Below, piece after piece: positions 24,804 through 33,471 of a stretch of 64,000 nt of DNA. Under the pieces are notes generated by a model. The model had not been told where the DNA came from. It did no database searches and saw nothing but the letters and a program-made list of their open reading frames with translations. Source of the stretch: Nostoc cf. commune SO-36 (GTDB lineage: Bacteria > Cyanobacteriota > Cyanobacteriia > Cyanobacteriales > Nostocaceae); assembly GCF_023734775.1 (NCBI RefSeq), contig NZ_AP025734.1, positions 164,653 to 228,652 of the forward strand, in the 5' to 3' direction. The stretch's first letter is position 1, and each line of letters begins with the position of its first letter. The position numbers and the translations under genes were made by a program.

Positions 24804-25622
24804 ATGAAATCTAAGCTTACCTTTATCAGATTGATGGCACTGATTTTAATTTTGTCACTTGGTTCTATCGTCAGTCCAGCCCTTGCCAGCACTCAAGACG
24901 ACGGTCGAGATCCAGTAGCTGCTGCTGTTAGTAACAAAACTACTGGTAGTAGTATTTTCACCGCAGACACAGCATCTCAAATCAATGATTTTGTGGGAGA
25001 TGTCAAAAATTTCGCTCAAAATGACCTATTTAATCCTCTTGGCAATCTGCTCAATTCTGCCTTGGGTGCAATTCAAATTCCAGATTTAAACAAAGTTTTG
25101 GCAGGAATCATGAACGGTTCAGCCAACAACGATCCTGGTGCCGTGCTGTCTGAAACTTTGGAGAACAAAACCAATGGTCAAAGCTCTTATGGTATCCGTG
25201 AAGACCTTGGTAAATATGCTACTAGAACAGTTGCTACAGAGATCGCTAATCAGGCTACTTTGAGCCAAACAGCCCAAAGTCAGATGGCTCAAATTAAGCA
25301 AGCTACTCAACAAGATACTCAAGAAAGCGTCAGCTTGGGTGAGGAATCCCAAGGTTTAGATGTTACCCAACAGATTTTGCAAAACCTATCCCAACAGACT
25401 GCCATTACCAGTCGCGTCAATGAGCGGATGCTTATTGAAGCCCAGCAAGCACGCATTGACAGGGCATTGAGTAACACCTTAACCGCTCAAACAGCCAAGG
25501 AACTTTCAGCCATCAATACTGCCGATCGCCGTAAGAGTGTTGCCGCAGGTAATGCTGCCACTCAACAGGCAGGCTTATTGATCATGCCTGGTGGCATTAC
25601 CCTTGGTTCTGACAAGCAGTAG
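24804..25622 (+). CDS. VirB5/TrbJ-like secreted conjugation protein, 272 aa
   Basis: A signal peptide (basic MKSKLTFIR, hydrophobic LMALILILSLGSIVS, Ala-x-Ala cleavage after PALA at ~28) sends it to the periplasm. The mature part is helical and Gln-rich (QATLSQTAQSQMAQIKQATQ, then ~residues 180-250), like VirB5/TrbJ minor pilus components, which sit between virB4 and virB6 in many clusters as here. A good ribosome site, AAGGAGGG, precedes ATG 24804 and the gene is 33 bp after the ATPase stop. The assignment is by features and position, not by a diagnostic motif. Confidence 0.6.
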   Translation: MKSKLTFIRLMALILILSLGSIVSPALASTQDDGRDPVAAAVSNKTTGSSIFTADTASQINDFVGDVKNFAQNDLFNPLGNLLNSALGAIQIPDLNKVLAGIMNGSANNDPGAVLSETLENKTNGQSSYGIREDLGKYATRTVATEIANQATLSQTAQSQMAQIKQATQQDTQESVSLGEESQGLDVTQQILQNLSQQTAITSRVNERMLIEAQQARIDRALSNTLTAQTAKELSAINTADRRKSVAAGNAATQQAGLLIMPGGITLGSDKQ

Positions 25623-25793
25623 CTAGCAATTGGAATCTTAGAGCTAGTACCGCCGTGAAGTCAAAAGTCAAAAAGCTGATTAATCAACCTTTTTAGCTAT
25701 TTTCTAGCAAGTTTTAAGAGTAGGAATATGGTTGGTTTATTTATGCCGTAGTCTTGTCAATTTTAGCTGCGATCGCTAACGCTTTCGACACTC

Positions 25794-26912
25794 ATGATCC
25801 ACATTATTGCTCAATCATTTCCGGTAACAGGTGGAGAATCTGATGCCCTAGAAATTATCTCCAGTTCTTTAGAACTTTCTCGTGCCACAGTTGAGTCGTG
25901 GAATACCGTCTGGCTAGTTACTTTAGATCCGCTCGGTTCAGCATTATGGATTGGCTTGATTAAATTGGGCATCACCTTGGGAGCCGCCAGCATCTTATTT
26001 GTGGCGCTGACCACTGGCAAAGAAATCATTGAAAAGCAATCATGGTCAGAACTGGCATCAATTTTTGTTTGGCCTATTGTGATTATGATTTTCTTGGGGG
26101 CCAACGGCAATATGCTGGCGAAGACAATTACTGTTATCCGAGGCTTTGCTTACAACCAAGTGCAAAGCGTTCTTCAGCTTCAAGTTGGTGAACTAACATT
26201 TCGAGATGCTATTACCAATGTGGCAATTAGCAGTATCGCTAGACAACAGCTAGAAAACCTCTATAGCGAATGTCAAGGAAAAGTCGGTACAGAGTTAGTT
26301 GAATGCTGGAACTCAAAGCAAGCCCAGGCACAGGCAATTGTTACCAAAGCTGAAGAGCAAGCTAAATCTCCACTCCAACCACTACGAGATTTTGGTAGTT
26401 TTCTCTGGAATAGAACTTTGCCTGGTCAAATCGGTACTGCTGTTCAGTTTGCCAATGATCCAGGTAGTGTGTTTCGAGATACTGCCATCCCCATTATTCG
26501 CTTTATTCTCTATGCTCTGCAATGGGGTTTTGTAAATATTCTGGAAGCTGCTCTACTGCTGACAGCATTATTTGCACCGATCGCAGTTGGTTTATCTTTG
26601 CTGCCATTACAAGGTCGTCCTATTTGGGCGTGGCTAACAGGGTTTATTTCCTTGTTTGGTGTTCAACTTGGTTACAACATTTTAGTAGGTTTAGCAGCTG
26701 TCGTGCTGGTGAAATCTGGTGCTGAATTAGCATCTGATGTCGCATTTTTATGTTTCCTGAGCATCTTTGCACCAGTTTTGGCGGTATTGATAGCTGGAGG
26801 TGGGGGAATAGCGATTTATAACGGCATTTCTGCCAATGTCAAAGGCTTAATCGATATTTTTAGCAGTGCCATTGGAACTGCAACCAGTATTGCTCTACTC
26901 CGCAGGGGGTAA
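25794..26912 (+). CDS. VirB6/TrbL-like polytopic membrane protein, 372 aa
   Basis: At least six hydrophobic segments are visible (ALWIGLIKLGITLGAASILF; IFVWPIVIMIFLGA; FVNILEAALLLTALFAPIAV; WLTGFISLFGVQLGYNILVG; FLCFLSIFAPVLAVLIAGG), with a central polar domain of ~110 residues holding two Cys (ECQGKVGTELVECW). This is the plan of VirB6/TrbL/TraG-N channel proteins in the inner membrane. It follows the VirB5-like gene and precedes the VirB8-like one, the normal order. The stop TAA is formed at the edge of a MITE-like spacer. The leader is ~170 bp, and no strong ribosome site precedes ATG 25794. Confidence 0.7.
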   Translation: MIHIIAQSFPVTGGESDALEIISSSLELSRATVESWNTVWLVTLDPLGSALWIGLIKLGITLGAASILFVALTTGKEIIEKQSWSELASIFVWPIVIMIFLGANGNMLAKTITVIRGFAYNQVQSVLQLQVGELTFRDAITNVAISSIARQQLENLYSECQGKVGTELVECWNSKQAQAQAIVTKAEEQAKSPLQPLRDFGSFLWNRTLPGQIGTAVQFANDPGSVFRDTAIPIIRFILYALQWGFVNILEAALLLTALFAPIAVGLSLLPLQGRPIWAWLTGFISLFGVQLGYNILVGLAAVVLVKSGAELASDVAFLCFLSIFAPVLAVLIAGGGGIAIYNGISANVKGLIDIFSSAIGTATSIALLRRG

Positions 26913-27060
26913 TACCAATTTTGGATCTTGGATTTTGGATTTTGCGGAAAGTCTGTAGCAAGATCCCGCAGGGTGCGCCGACTTCCAAGACGGATTAAAA
27001 ACCTTTAACACAAAGCTCTTCCAGGATTCTCAAACAATACTACCTATGCCAATTTGGTAT
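26911..27060. repeat. MITE-like spacer with ATACCAATTT ends
   Basis: ATACCAATTTGG just after the stop of the VirB6-like gene and CCAATTTGGTAT just before and across the next ATG are inverted repeats (~150 bp apart). The interior has GGATTTTGGATTTT and no coding frame. A related element sits at 29434-29709. Confidence 0.6.
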
Positions 27061-27790
27061 GACTCTGCAAATTAAACGACTTCAAGCTCCACTGCTTCCA
27101 GAAGCCAAAAACCTCCTGGCTGTTTGTTTTCTCTGCCTAACTGCATTTAACGGTTTGATATTTTTATTGACTCTATTCACCGCTTTCAGGGTCAATAAAA
27201 TTGCCGATCGCAAGACGACCTTTGCCCAGTTGGTAAATGGCGAGACAATCTACATTTCCCAGCAAGACCGCAATTGGCGCTATCCAGCTGTAATTCAAAA
27301 AGTAGTTAGTGACTGGACAACCCTAACATTTAACTGGGATGACAAACTCACTGGCACTAATCAACCAGACCAAGGCATTCAAATTGGTAGAAATGGGCGC
27401 ATTCCCACAAATGCTTGGTTTGCTTCCCTGCTGCTAGAACCGGAATTTGCCAAAGCTTCTCTACCGAAGATTGCCGAATTAGTTCCTACTACCGTCTTTT
27501 CAGGTCAGCTGCGTAGCACCACTATTATTTCTTATCTGTCAGAACCAAGAGCAGTACGACCTGGGGAATGGGAAATAGACATGATTGCTACCCGCATCTT
27601 AGTTGACCGTACTACTGGTAGAGATGAGCGGATTTCTTTTAACCGCACATTTACCGTCCAAGCAGTGGAGATTCCCCGATCTCCTTTAGGTAAAGAGTCC
27701 CCCCTGGTAGAACAGAAAATTTATGAAGTGCGATCGTCTGGACTGCAAATTACCAAGATGGTTGAGTTCAATTCTCAGCAACGGCGTTAA
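27059..27790 (+). CDS. VirB8/TraE-like protein, 243 aa
   Basis: A short cytosolic N-terminus, one membrane helix (LLAVCFLCLTAFNGLIFLLT, ~18-40) and a periplasmic domain of ~195 residues fit VirB8/TraE bitopic scaffold proteins of type IV secretion. Its place between VirB6-like and VirB10-like genes supports this. The ATG lies in the ...TTGGTATGA end of the MITE-like spacer, with no ribosome site of its own, so translation may depend on the inserted sequence. The VirB10-like gene follows 17 bp downstream. Confidence 0.65.
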   Translation: MTLQIKRLQAPLLPEAKNLLAVCFLCLTAFNGLIFLLTLFTAFRVNKIADRKTTFAQLVNGETIYISQQDRNWRYPAVIQKVVSDWTTLTFNWDDKLTGTNQPDQGIQIGRNGRIPTNAWFASLLLEPEFAKASLPKIAELVPTTVFSGQLRSTTIISYLSEPRAVRPGEWEIDMIATRILVDRTTGRDERISFNRTFTVQAVEIPRSPLGKESPLVEQKIYEVRSSGLQITKMVEFNSQQRR

Positions 27791-27807
27791 AGGAAAAAGT
27801 TAGAATT

Positions 27808-29436
27808 ATGACCAATTCAAACCAAAACCATGAATTTGACTACCTAAACGAAAATTCTCCTGATTATTCGCCGGAATTCAACAGTACTAACGGCAATCAT
27901 CGCTCTACCCAAGGCACTTTGGTTGCTGATGATGATATCAGCCCTGAAGAGGAGCAGTTGTTGGCAGGTTATAACCCTACCGCAAATCACCTCATTTCCG
28001 AAGAATATCGCTTGAAACAAGATGCAGAAGGAGCGGTAGAGCGACCGTTAGCAGAAAAACCTAGTGTTCGACTAGGTTCAGTAGTTGGCTTAGTCGGAAT
28101 AGTTATTGGCTCTGTAGCACTGATCTGGTTTGGATTTCTCCAACCGAAACCTCCTGTCAAACAAGTAGTCCAAAATCCTACTACATCTCCAAAAGACGAA
28201 CCAGTTTTGGATGAATCTGCTGAACTTAAAAGCAGATTAGCATTTCAAGACCAACGGCAACAACTCAAAGTGGAGCCTGTTGCTGCTAAATTCTCAAGTC
28301 CAACCTTACAAAATAAACCTAAACCAACGACATCTCCTCAGACTTTTTCACCGCGCACAACTCGTGCATCACGTATAACACCAATAACTCCTGTAAGAAT
28401 TTCTCAACCTGCGCCCCCAGTAGTGCGGTATATTTCTCCCAACCCTGTAAGTTATCAACCTTCACCACGAATACGACAGCCTGAAAGTAATGTCGATCCT
28501 TTCCAGAAGTGGAACCAACTAGCTAGCCTGGGACAGTCACAAATCGGTAACTCTAAAGTAGCTGAAACTCAGTCAGAAGTTGCAATTAACACTCAAACTC
28601 CAACAGCCTCGAAACTAACAGCTAGGGCATCCATTTCCACTCCCCAAGACCCTGGTATTCAAACAGTTTTAATTGGCTCCAAAAGCACTGACAGTAAAAC
28701 TGATAACTTGACTCCAGGAATGGTAGGTATCCTAAATCGTACCCCTGTATCTTCAGCCGATCTCAATGTAAATGAAACTAAAGAGGTAGCACTGGGTACA
28801 TCTGCCCAAGGTAGAATTATCATGCCGATGATTTGGGATCAGGAGGGGAATAATAAGAGCGATCGCTTTGCTATCGAGTTAACCAAACCTCTCACAGCCA
28901 CAGATGGCACGGTGGCACTCCCGGCTGGTACTGTTTTAGTAACGAAAACAGTGGCAGTAGGTAAAAAGAGTAACTTAGTATCTGCTAGTGCGATCGCAAT
29001 TATTTACCCTGACTCCCAAGGTACAGTCAAACAGGAAACCATTCCGGCTGAGACTCTGTTAATTCGCGGTCGAGGACAGCAACCGTTAATTGCTAAAAAG
29101 CTGAATGATGTGGGGACAGATATTGCCCAACAAGATTTATTAGTTGGATTACTCAGTAGTTTGGGTAAGGTGGGAAGCATAGTGAATCAGCCCCGCACTC
29201 AATCTAGCACTGTTGTTTCTAGTGGCACTTTTAACCAAAGTACTATTACTAGTAACTCTAATCCTCAGATTTGGGCGGCGGCGCTAGAAGGCTTTTTTAG
29301 TCCAGTCAGTGAACGTCTGTCTAGACGCTCTGACCAAGCAGTACAGGAATTATTACAACGTCCAAATATCCAGTTTTTACCTGAAGGCACTGAAGTCTCG
29401 GTTGTCGTTAATAGTTTTTTGAAGGTTGAACGATGA
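27808..29436 (+). CDS. VirB10/TrbI-like protein, 542 aa
   Basis: VirB10 spans both membranes and relays ATP-driven changes to the outer-membrane pore. Here: an acidic cytosolic N-terminus (~1-88), one membrane helix (VGLVGIVIGSVALIWFGFL, ~92-112), a long Pro/Ser/Thr/Gln-rich periplasmic linker (~113-300), and a C-terminal beta domain of the TrbI/VirB10 type: QGRIIMPMIWD, FAIELTKPLTATDGTVALPA, GTVLV, ending EGTEVSVVVNSF. Length is above the ~380-450 aa usual, because of the linker. A ribosome site AAAGGAAAAAG precedes ATG 27808. Confidence 0.8.
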   Translation: MTNSNQNHEFDYLNENSPDYSPEFNSTNGNHRSTQGTLVADDDISPEEEQLLAGYNPTANHLISEEYRLKQDAEGAVERPLAEKPSVRLGSVVGLVGIVIGSVALIWFGFLQPKPPVKQVVQNPTTSPKDEPVLDESAELKSRLAFQDQRQQLKVEPVAAKFSSPTLQNKPKPTTSPQTFSPRTTRASRITPITPVRISQPAPPVVRYISPNPVSYQPSPRIRQPESNVDPFQKWNQLASLGQSQIGNSKVAETQSEVAINTQTPTASKLTARASISTPQDPGIQTVLIGSKSTDSKTDNLTPGMVGILNRTPVSSADLNVNETKEVALGTSAQGRIIMPMIWDQEGNNKSDRFAIELTKPLTATDGTVALPAGTVLVTKTVAVGKKSNLVSASAIAIIYPDSQGTVKQETIPAETLLIRGRGQQPLIAKKLNDVGTDIAQQDLLVGLLSSLGKVGSIVNQPRTQSSTVVSSGTFNQSTITSNSNPQIWAAALEGFFSPVSERLSRRSDQAVQELLQRPNIQFLPEGTEVSVVVNSFLKVER

Positions 29437-29709
29437 TACCAATTTGGTGCGGGTAGTCGCAATTTAAAATTCGGCGTTGCATAAATGCGGGATGAATTGG
29501 CGGTTGAAACCATTGAAAATTCCTGACAAATTGGACGAAATCATCCCCTGATTCACCAATGCTTAAAATTCAAACAAATTGGAATCGATTCATGTACAGC
29601 ATCCTGGCTATTGAATACATACAAACTGAACGTTCTACAACTTAATATTTGAGATTACTGGAACAGCCTATAAGTCAAAAATTCTAGTCCCAAATTCAAA
29701 ATTGGTATG
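29434..29709. repeat. Second MITE-like spacer with ATACCAATTT / AAATTGGTAT ends
   Basis: Starts TGATACCAATTTGG, where TGA is the stop of the VirB10-like gene, and ends TTCAAAATTGGTATGA, where ATG is the start of the VirB9-like gene. About 275 bp, non-coding. Same architecture as 26911-27060. Confidence 0.55.
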
Positions 29710-30522
29710 AAACAATTTGCCACTCTTGTTATTGCTAGCACCACAATACTGTTTGGGGTGACTATACCTGTTATATATGCACAAGCACAAACTCCTGCAT
29801 ATCGCTTAATTGAACGGGATATGGCTACAAGCAATAGAATTCAGGTTCAAGTTACTCCAGGACGTGCTACGCCCATTAGCTTCACTCAAACCGACGAGGC
29901 GATCGCCTACATTTTGGTAGCAGACCCTTCACGACTGGTCTACACCACAGATACAGATTTAAAAAGCGGACGCGCTACAACCATTTTTCTAAGGGCAATC
30001 CAACCGCTAAAGTTTCCAGGGGCTACCACCACTGCCATTACTAACTTACTTGTCCAAACTGTAGACAAAACGGGACAAAAACGACTCTACAGCTTCGATA
30101 TCATTCCAGTGCGTATAAACACTGGGTATGTTGGTATTCAGATTGCAAATGCGTTCGTCGTACCCCTACAGGGAAGCAAGCTACGCGCAGCGTCTCCGAT
30201 AGGCTTCGGCACTGCACGTAGACGCGGAACGACTTCTGAAAGTAGCGCAATTGCTGGACAACAGACACTATTAATAGATAAAAATCGCAGAGCGAGAGTA
30301 GATGATATTGAAACCGGGCTGAGAATTGCTATTAATCGGGGTTACACCAACAAAAGCGATCCAGTTGTTCTTAAAATACAGCAAGTTTTATCTCTGTTGC
30401 GAAATAGTAGAGTAACAATCCCAGAAGCAGCTACATCTGTTGGTGTTCCAGTTGAGGTTATTTCTGAATTAGGAAGAATCGCCTTAAATGACCGCCTACT
30501 CAGACTAGGAAAGCAACGCTAG
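29707..30522 (+). CDS. VirB9/TraK-like outer-membrane-complex protein, 271 aa
   Basis: A signal peptide (MKQFATLVIASTTILFGVTI, cleavage near YAQAQT at ~27) exports it. Residues 40-150 are beta-rich (QVTPGRATPISFTQTDEAIA; AITNLLVQTV) like the N-terminal half of VirB9/TraK proteins that form the outer-membrane ring with VirB10. The C-terminal half is helical (DDIETGLRIAINRG; VVLKIQQVLSLLRN), unlike classical VirB9. A small dispersed repeat (30163-30232) is read in frame as SKLRAASPIGFGTARRR, lengthening the protein between the halves. Name based on position and export signal; moderate certainty. Confidence 0.55.
   Translation: MKQFATLVIASTTILFGVTIPVIYAQAQTPAYRLIERDMATSNRIQVQVTPGRATPISFTQTDEAIAYILVADPSRLVYTTDTDLKSGRATTIFLRAIQPLKFPGATTTAITNLLVQTVDKTGQKRLYSFDIIPVRINTGYVGIQIANAFVVPLQGSKLRAASPIGFGTARRRGTTSESSAIAGQQTLLIDKNRRARVDDIETGLRIAINRGYTNKSDPVVLKIQQVLSLLRNSRVTIPEAATSVGVPVEVISELGRIALNDRLLRLGKQR
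30163..30232. repeat. Small dispersed repeat inside the VirB9-like gene
   Basis: GGAAGCAAGCTACGCGCAGC then GTCTCCGATAGGCTTCGGC and GCACGTAGACGCGG form the GC-rich palindromic mosaic common in Nostocales. It keeps the frame and encodes ~20 extra basic residues. Confidence 0.6.
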
Positions 30523-30877
30523 AGGTGATGCACTGGGGAGAATACAAAGGAAGTCAACAACTCTAAAATAGTTGATATACTGCTCACGGGTAAAAACTGA
30601 ACTTCTGTCATACTGAACAGAATGACAAATGGCAAAACCAGACATTTCTAATGCGTTTGTGATCGCAGGACAATCACAAATTTTTCTCCCACCAGTCCAA
30701 CATTGTTTGTCACCTTTAGCACCGAATCTCAATTCCTGTACCGTATATGCTGTGCTTTATCCAGAATCCTTTATGAGCAAGCTTTTTGAGACTTAACGGG
30801 AAAAGTCAGGTTAATGAAAAGGCACGCTACCACTAATGTTTGGATTTATTGTAAAGGATATTGTATAGGAGGCGGAT
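30523..30877. other. Intergenic stretch after the secretion cluster
   Basis: No convincing gene. A 55-codon plus-strand frame from ATG 30629 (MAKPDISNAFVIAGQSQIFL...) has no ribosome site. The minus-strand frame over 30505-30732 has poor composition. A strong ribosome site, AGGAGGCGG, ends the stretch before 30878. Confidence 0.4.
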
Positions 30878-31894
30878 ATGGAAACTATGAGAATGTCTTT
30901 GGGTGAATATGTGAATTTGGGTGAATATGCGAATGGGAAAATTTATCACGGTATCAAAACAGGTTTCAATAAAGCTTTTGTTATTGATGGAATCAAACGC
31001 GCTGAACTGGTTGCCAAAGATCCGAAAAGTGCAGAAATCATCAAGCCTTTAGCAGTAAGTGAGGACGTGCGGAAGTGGCACATTCGAGAAAATGATAGAT
31101 GGCTGATTTTTACGAGAAGAGGAATCAACATTAATCACTATACTGCTATTAAGGAACATCTAGAGCAATGGAGAGATGATTTAACCCAAAAGCAAAGTAG
31201 TTCACATGTAAAAAGCAGAAAAGCTGGACGATATCAGTGGTATGAAATCCCAGATGATGTTGCCCACTATCAAGCTTTTGAAGCACCGAAAATAATCTAT
31301 CCTGACATGACAACAGAATCTCGCTTTGCTTTTGACACAAAAAAATACTATCTGGGAAATGGAATTTCTTTTATTGCTAAGAATGATCTATTTTTAATCG
31401 CAATACTAAACTCATCAATTGTATGGAGTTATTGCAGGGAAAATGTAAGTTTTTTAAACGGAGCATTACGTTTTTCCCGTCAAGTTGTAGAAAAAATTCC
31501 TATCCCAACTGCCACAGAACCACAGCACAAAGCAATAGAAACCCTAGTTAGCTATGTCCTGTACCTCTCAGAACAACTCAAAGACATACCTAGTCATGGC
31601 GAAAAGCTCATGGAAGTCGCAGACGACAAACTGATGCTGAGTTATTTTGAGCAAATTATTGATGCAGTAGTGATAGAGCTATATTTACCCGACGAACTCC
31701 ATGCCCACGACAAACAATTTATGCGTCATCTCCTACAGGAAAACTTACAAAGCCTAGACAAAATTCAAAGCGATAAAATGCAAGCACTCCGGGAAATCTT
31801 TCGACGGTTGTTTGACAGAGAGCATCCAATCCGTGTAAGTATATTCTTTTTGGATAGCGTACCTGTTGTGCGTACAATTCGAGGAGTTGCATGA
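30878..31894 (+). CDS. Eco57I-type restriction-modification protein, C-terminal specificity part only, 338 aa
   Basis: Matches the TaqI-like target-recognition region at the end of Eco57I-class methylase/nuclease proteins: NGKIYHGIKTGFNKAFVIDG, IIKPLAVSEDVRKW, WLIFTRRGININHY, YQWYEIPDD, and LIAILNSSIVWSYC ... VVEKIPIP. The SAM-binding and NPPY catalytic parts, normally ~500-700 residues upstream, are absent, so it cannot methylate by itself. Yet a strong AGGAGG ribosome site precedes the ATG and the frame is intact. The N-terminus carries an 18-bp tandem duplication (GEYVNLGEYANGK). It overlaps the following ATPase gene by ATGA. It could be a truncated remnant kept as a target-binding partner. 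Confidence 0.7.
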   Translation: METMRMSLGEYVNLGEYANGKIYHGIKTGFNKAFVIDGIKRAELVAKDPKSAEIIKPLAVSEDVRKWHIRENDRWLIFTRRGININHYTAIKEHLEQWRDDLTQKQSSSHVKSRKAGRYQWYEIPDDVAHYQAFEAPKIIYPDMTTESRFAFDTKKYYLGNGISFIAKNDLFLIAILNSSIVWSYCRENVSFLNGALRFSRQVVEKIPIPTATEPQHKAIETLVSYVLYLSEQLKDIPSHGEKLMEVADDKLMLSYFEQIIDAVVIELYLPDELHAHDKQFMRHLLQENLQSLDKIQSDKMQALREIFRRLFDREHPIRVSIFFLDSVPVVRTIRGVA

Positions 31895-33324
31895 AAATCA
31901 CGAAAATCGAACTGAAGAACTTTCGAGCTTTCTATGGGGAACACACAATCGACTTAGGTAAAAAAGGTAAAAATCTACTCATTTATGGTGAAAATGGCAG
32001 TGGTAAATCTTCCCTACTAAAAGCAATTGAGCTATTCATCGATTCTCATGTACGCGACATCCAATTCTCTCAACATCGCAATTTTTTTGTAACTGATGCT
32101 GATGGCGGCTATGTCAAAATCTCTATGCGCTCTAGCGAACGCGACCCCGAAATCACTTACGAATGGTCGGATATCACCCGCGAAACCCATGTCCCTGTCA
32201 TCATCGAAGCCTCAAAAACAAAGGGGAGTCTGGATTACAAATCTCTCTTAGAAATCTACTTTCCTCATATCAAAGATAGCGAAGTTGACCTGTTTAACCT
32301 ATTAATAAAAACTATCCTCAGCAACAGCACAAATAATCTTACAGGCAAACGTTTTAGTGAAGAATGGGCAGAAATCGAGCAACGCATCCCTCGCAGCAGA
32401 AAGCATACTCGTAAAGTACAAGAACTAGAAAATAGCCTCACTGACTTCAATTTTGGTCTGAGTAGTATTCTAAATCAGCTGAAAAACGAAGCAGCGAATA
32501 TTCTCGAACGCTTTGGTTATCCTGTTCTTCTCGACTTCGACTTTCAGGGAGTCACTCCCGATCTAGAAAACAAATGCTTAAAAGGTAATGAAGTTATTCT
32601 GCGTGTTGACTTCCTTAACACTAAGTTTCCCTTAGCTCATCAGTTTCTTAACGAAGCCAAACTATCAGCAATCTCGCTTGCGATTTACTTAGCTGCTTTG
32701 CGAGTCAATCCAAGTAGCGCTTTAAAAGTCTTGGTACTTGATGACGTGTTGATTGGCTTAGATATGTCTAACCGTTTGCCTATCATCAACATTCTAAAAG
32801 ACCAGTTTAACGATTACCAAATCTTCTTGATGACCTACGATAAAGAATGGTACGAAATTCTGAAGCGACATTTTCCTTCTTGGAAAACTATTGAACTCTA
32901 TGCAGGACATGCAAGCGATTACGAAATGCCAGTCCTTGTCGAAAACAAAAAATATCTGGACAAAGCTAAAGCCTATTTACAAGCGAATGACCACAAAGCA
33001 GCTGCAATTTACTTACGCACAGCTTTTGAGGTCAAAATCAAATGGTTTTGCGAAAAGATGAATATTGCCATCAAGTATCGTGAAAAACCAAAAGACCTCA
33101 GTACCAATGACTTTTGGGAACCCATCAAGAATGCTAAAAACTCAGACGGCACTCCAAAATATATTAACGAAGATTTAGTGTTTCATGTTGAACTTTATCG
33201 CAGTTTTATCATGAATCCCCTCAGTCATGCTCAACTGGCGATCGCACCAAGACAAGAAATTCAAGACGCAATAGATACTGTCGAACGTTTAGAACAAGCC
33301 CTTGATGCAATCGTAATCGTTTAA
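31891..33324 (+). CDS. SMC/RecF-like AAA ATPase, 477 aa
   Basis: Walker A GENGSGKSSLLKAIE (~34-48); an ABC-type signature region LNEAKLSAISLAIYLAALRV (~250); Walker B VLVLDDVLIGLD (~280). The coiled-coil arm between is short (~190-230), as in RecF/OLD-like ATPases of defence and repair. The C-terminal ~150 residues (KAAAIYLRTAFEVKIKWFCE ... MNPLSHA) form a helical domain common in ATPases paired with restriction systems. Translation is coupled to the Eco57I-type fragment by an ATGA overlap, so the two likely work as a DNA-targeting pair, possibly anti-phage. The intact ATPase motifs suggest it is functional. Confidence 0.75.
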   Translation: MKITKIELKNFRAFYGEHTIDLGKKGKNLLIYGENGSGKSSLLKAIELFIDSHVRDIQFSQHRNFFVTDADGGYVKISMRSSERDPEITYEWSDITRETHVPVIIEASKTKGSLDYKSLLEIYFPHIKDSEVDLFNLLIKTILSNSTNNLTGKRFSEEWAEIEQRIPRSRKHTRKVQELENSLTDFNFGLSSILNQLKNEAANILERFGYPVLLDFDFQGVTPDLENKCLKGNEVILRVDFLNTKFPLAHQFLNEAKLSAISLAIYLAALRVNPSSALKVLVLDDVLIGLDMSNRLPIINILKDQFNDYQIFLMTYDKEWYEILKRHFPSWKTIELYAGHASDYEMPVLVENKKYLDKAKAYLQANDHKAAAIYLRTAFEVKIKWFCEKMNIAIKYREKPKDLSTNDFWEPIKNAKNSDGTPKYINEDLVFHVELYRSFIMNPLSHAQLAIAPRQEIQDAIDTVERLEQALDAIVIV

Positions 33325-33372
33325 GTATTGCCTAGAGTACGTTGTGGTAAATGAAATCGTTCATCATGCATC

Positions 33373-33403
33373 ATGGTGAAAATCAAATTGCCATTTTCAC
33401 CAT
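33373..33403. terminator. Hairpin between convergent genes (likely bidirectional terminator)
   Basis: ATGGTGAAAAT, nine bases, then ATTTTCACCAT: a perfect 11-bp stem in the 147-bp gap between the plus-strand ATPase and the minus-strand kinase. A/T-rich arm ends could support termination from both sides. Confidence 0.6.
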
Positions 33404-33471
33404 GCTTTCACCAAAAATTGCTGATTTTGCTCTAGCTGCCAAACTCTACCGAAGAAGGTAAGGTGGAGTAA

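Noticed and set aside
30505..30732. Minus-strand 75-codon frame
   Set aside because: It overlaps the end of the VirB9-like gene, has many Cys and a poor start; not supported.
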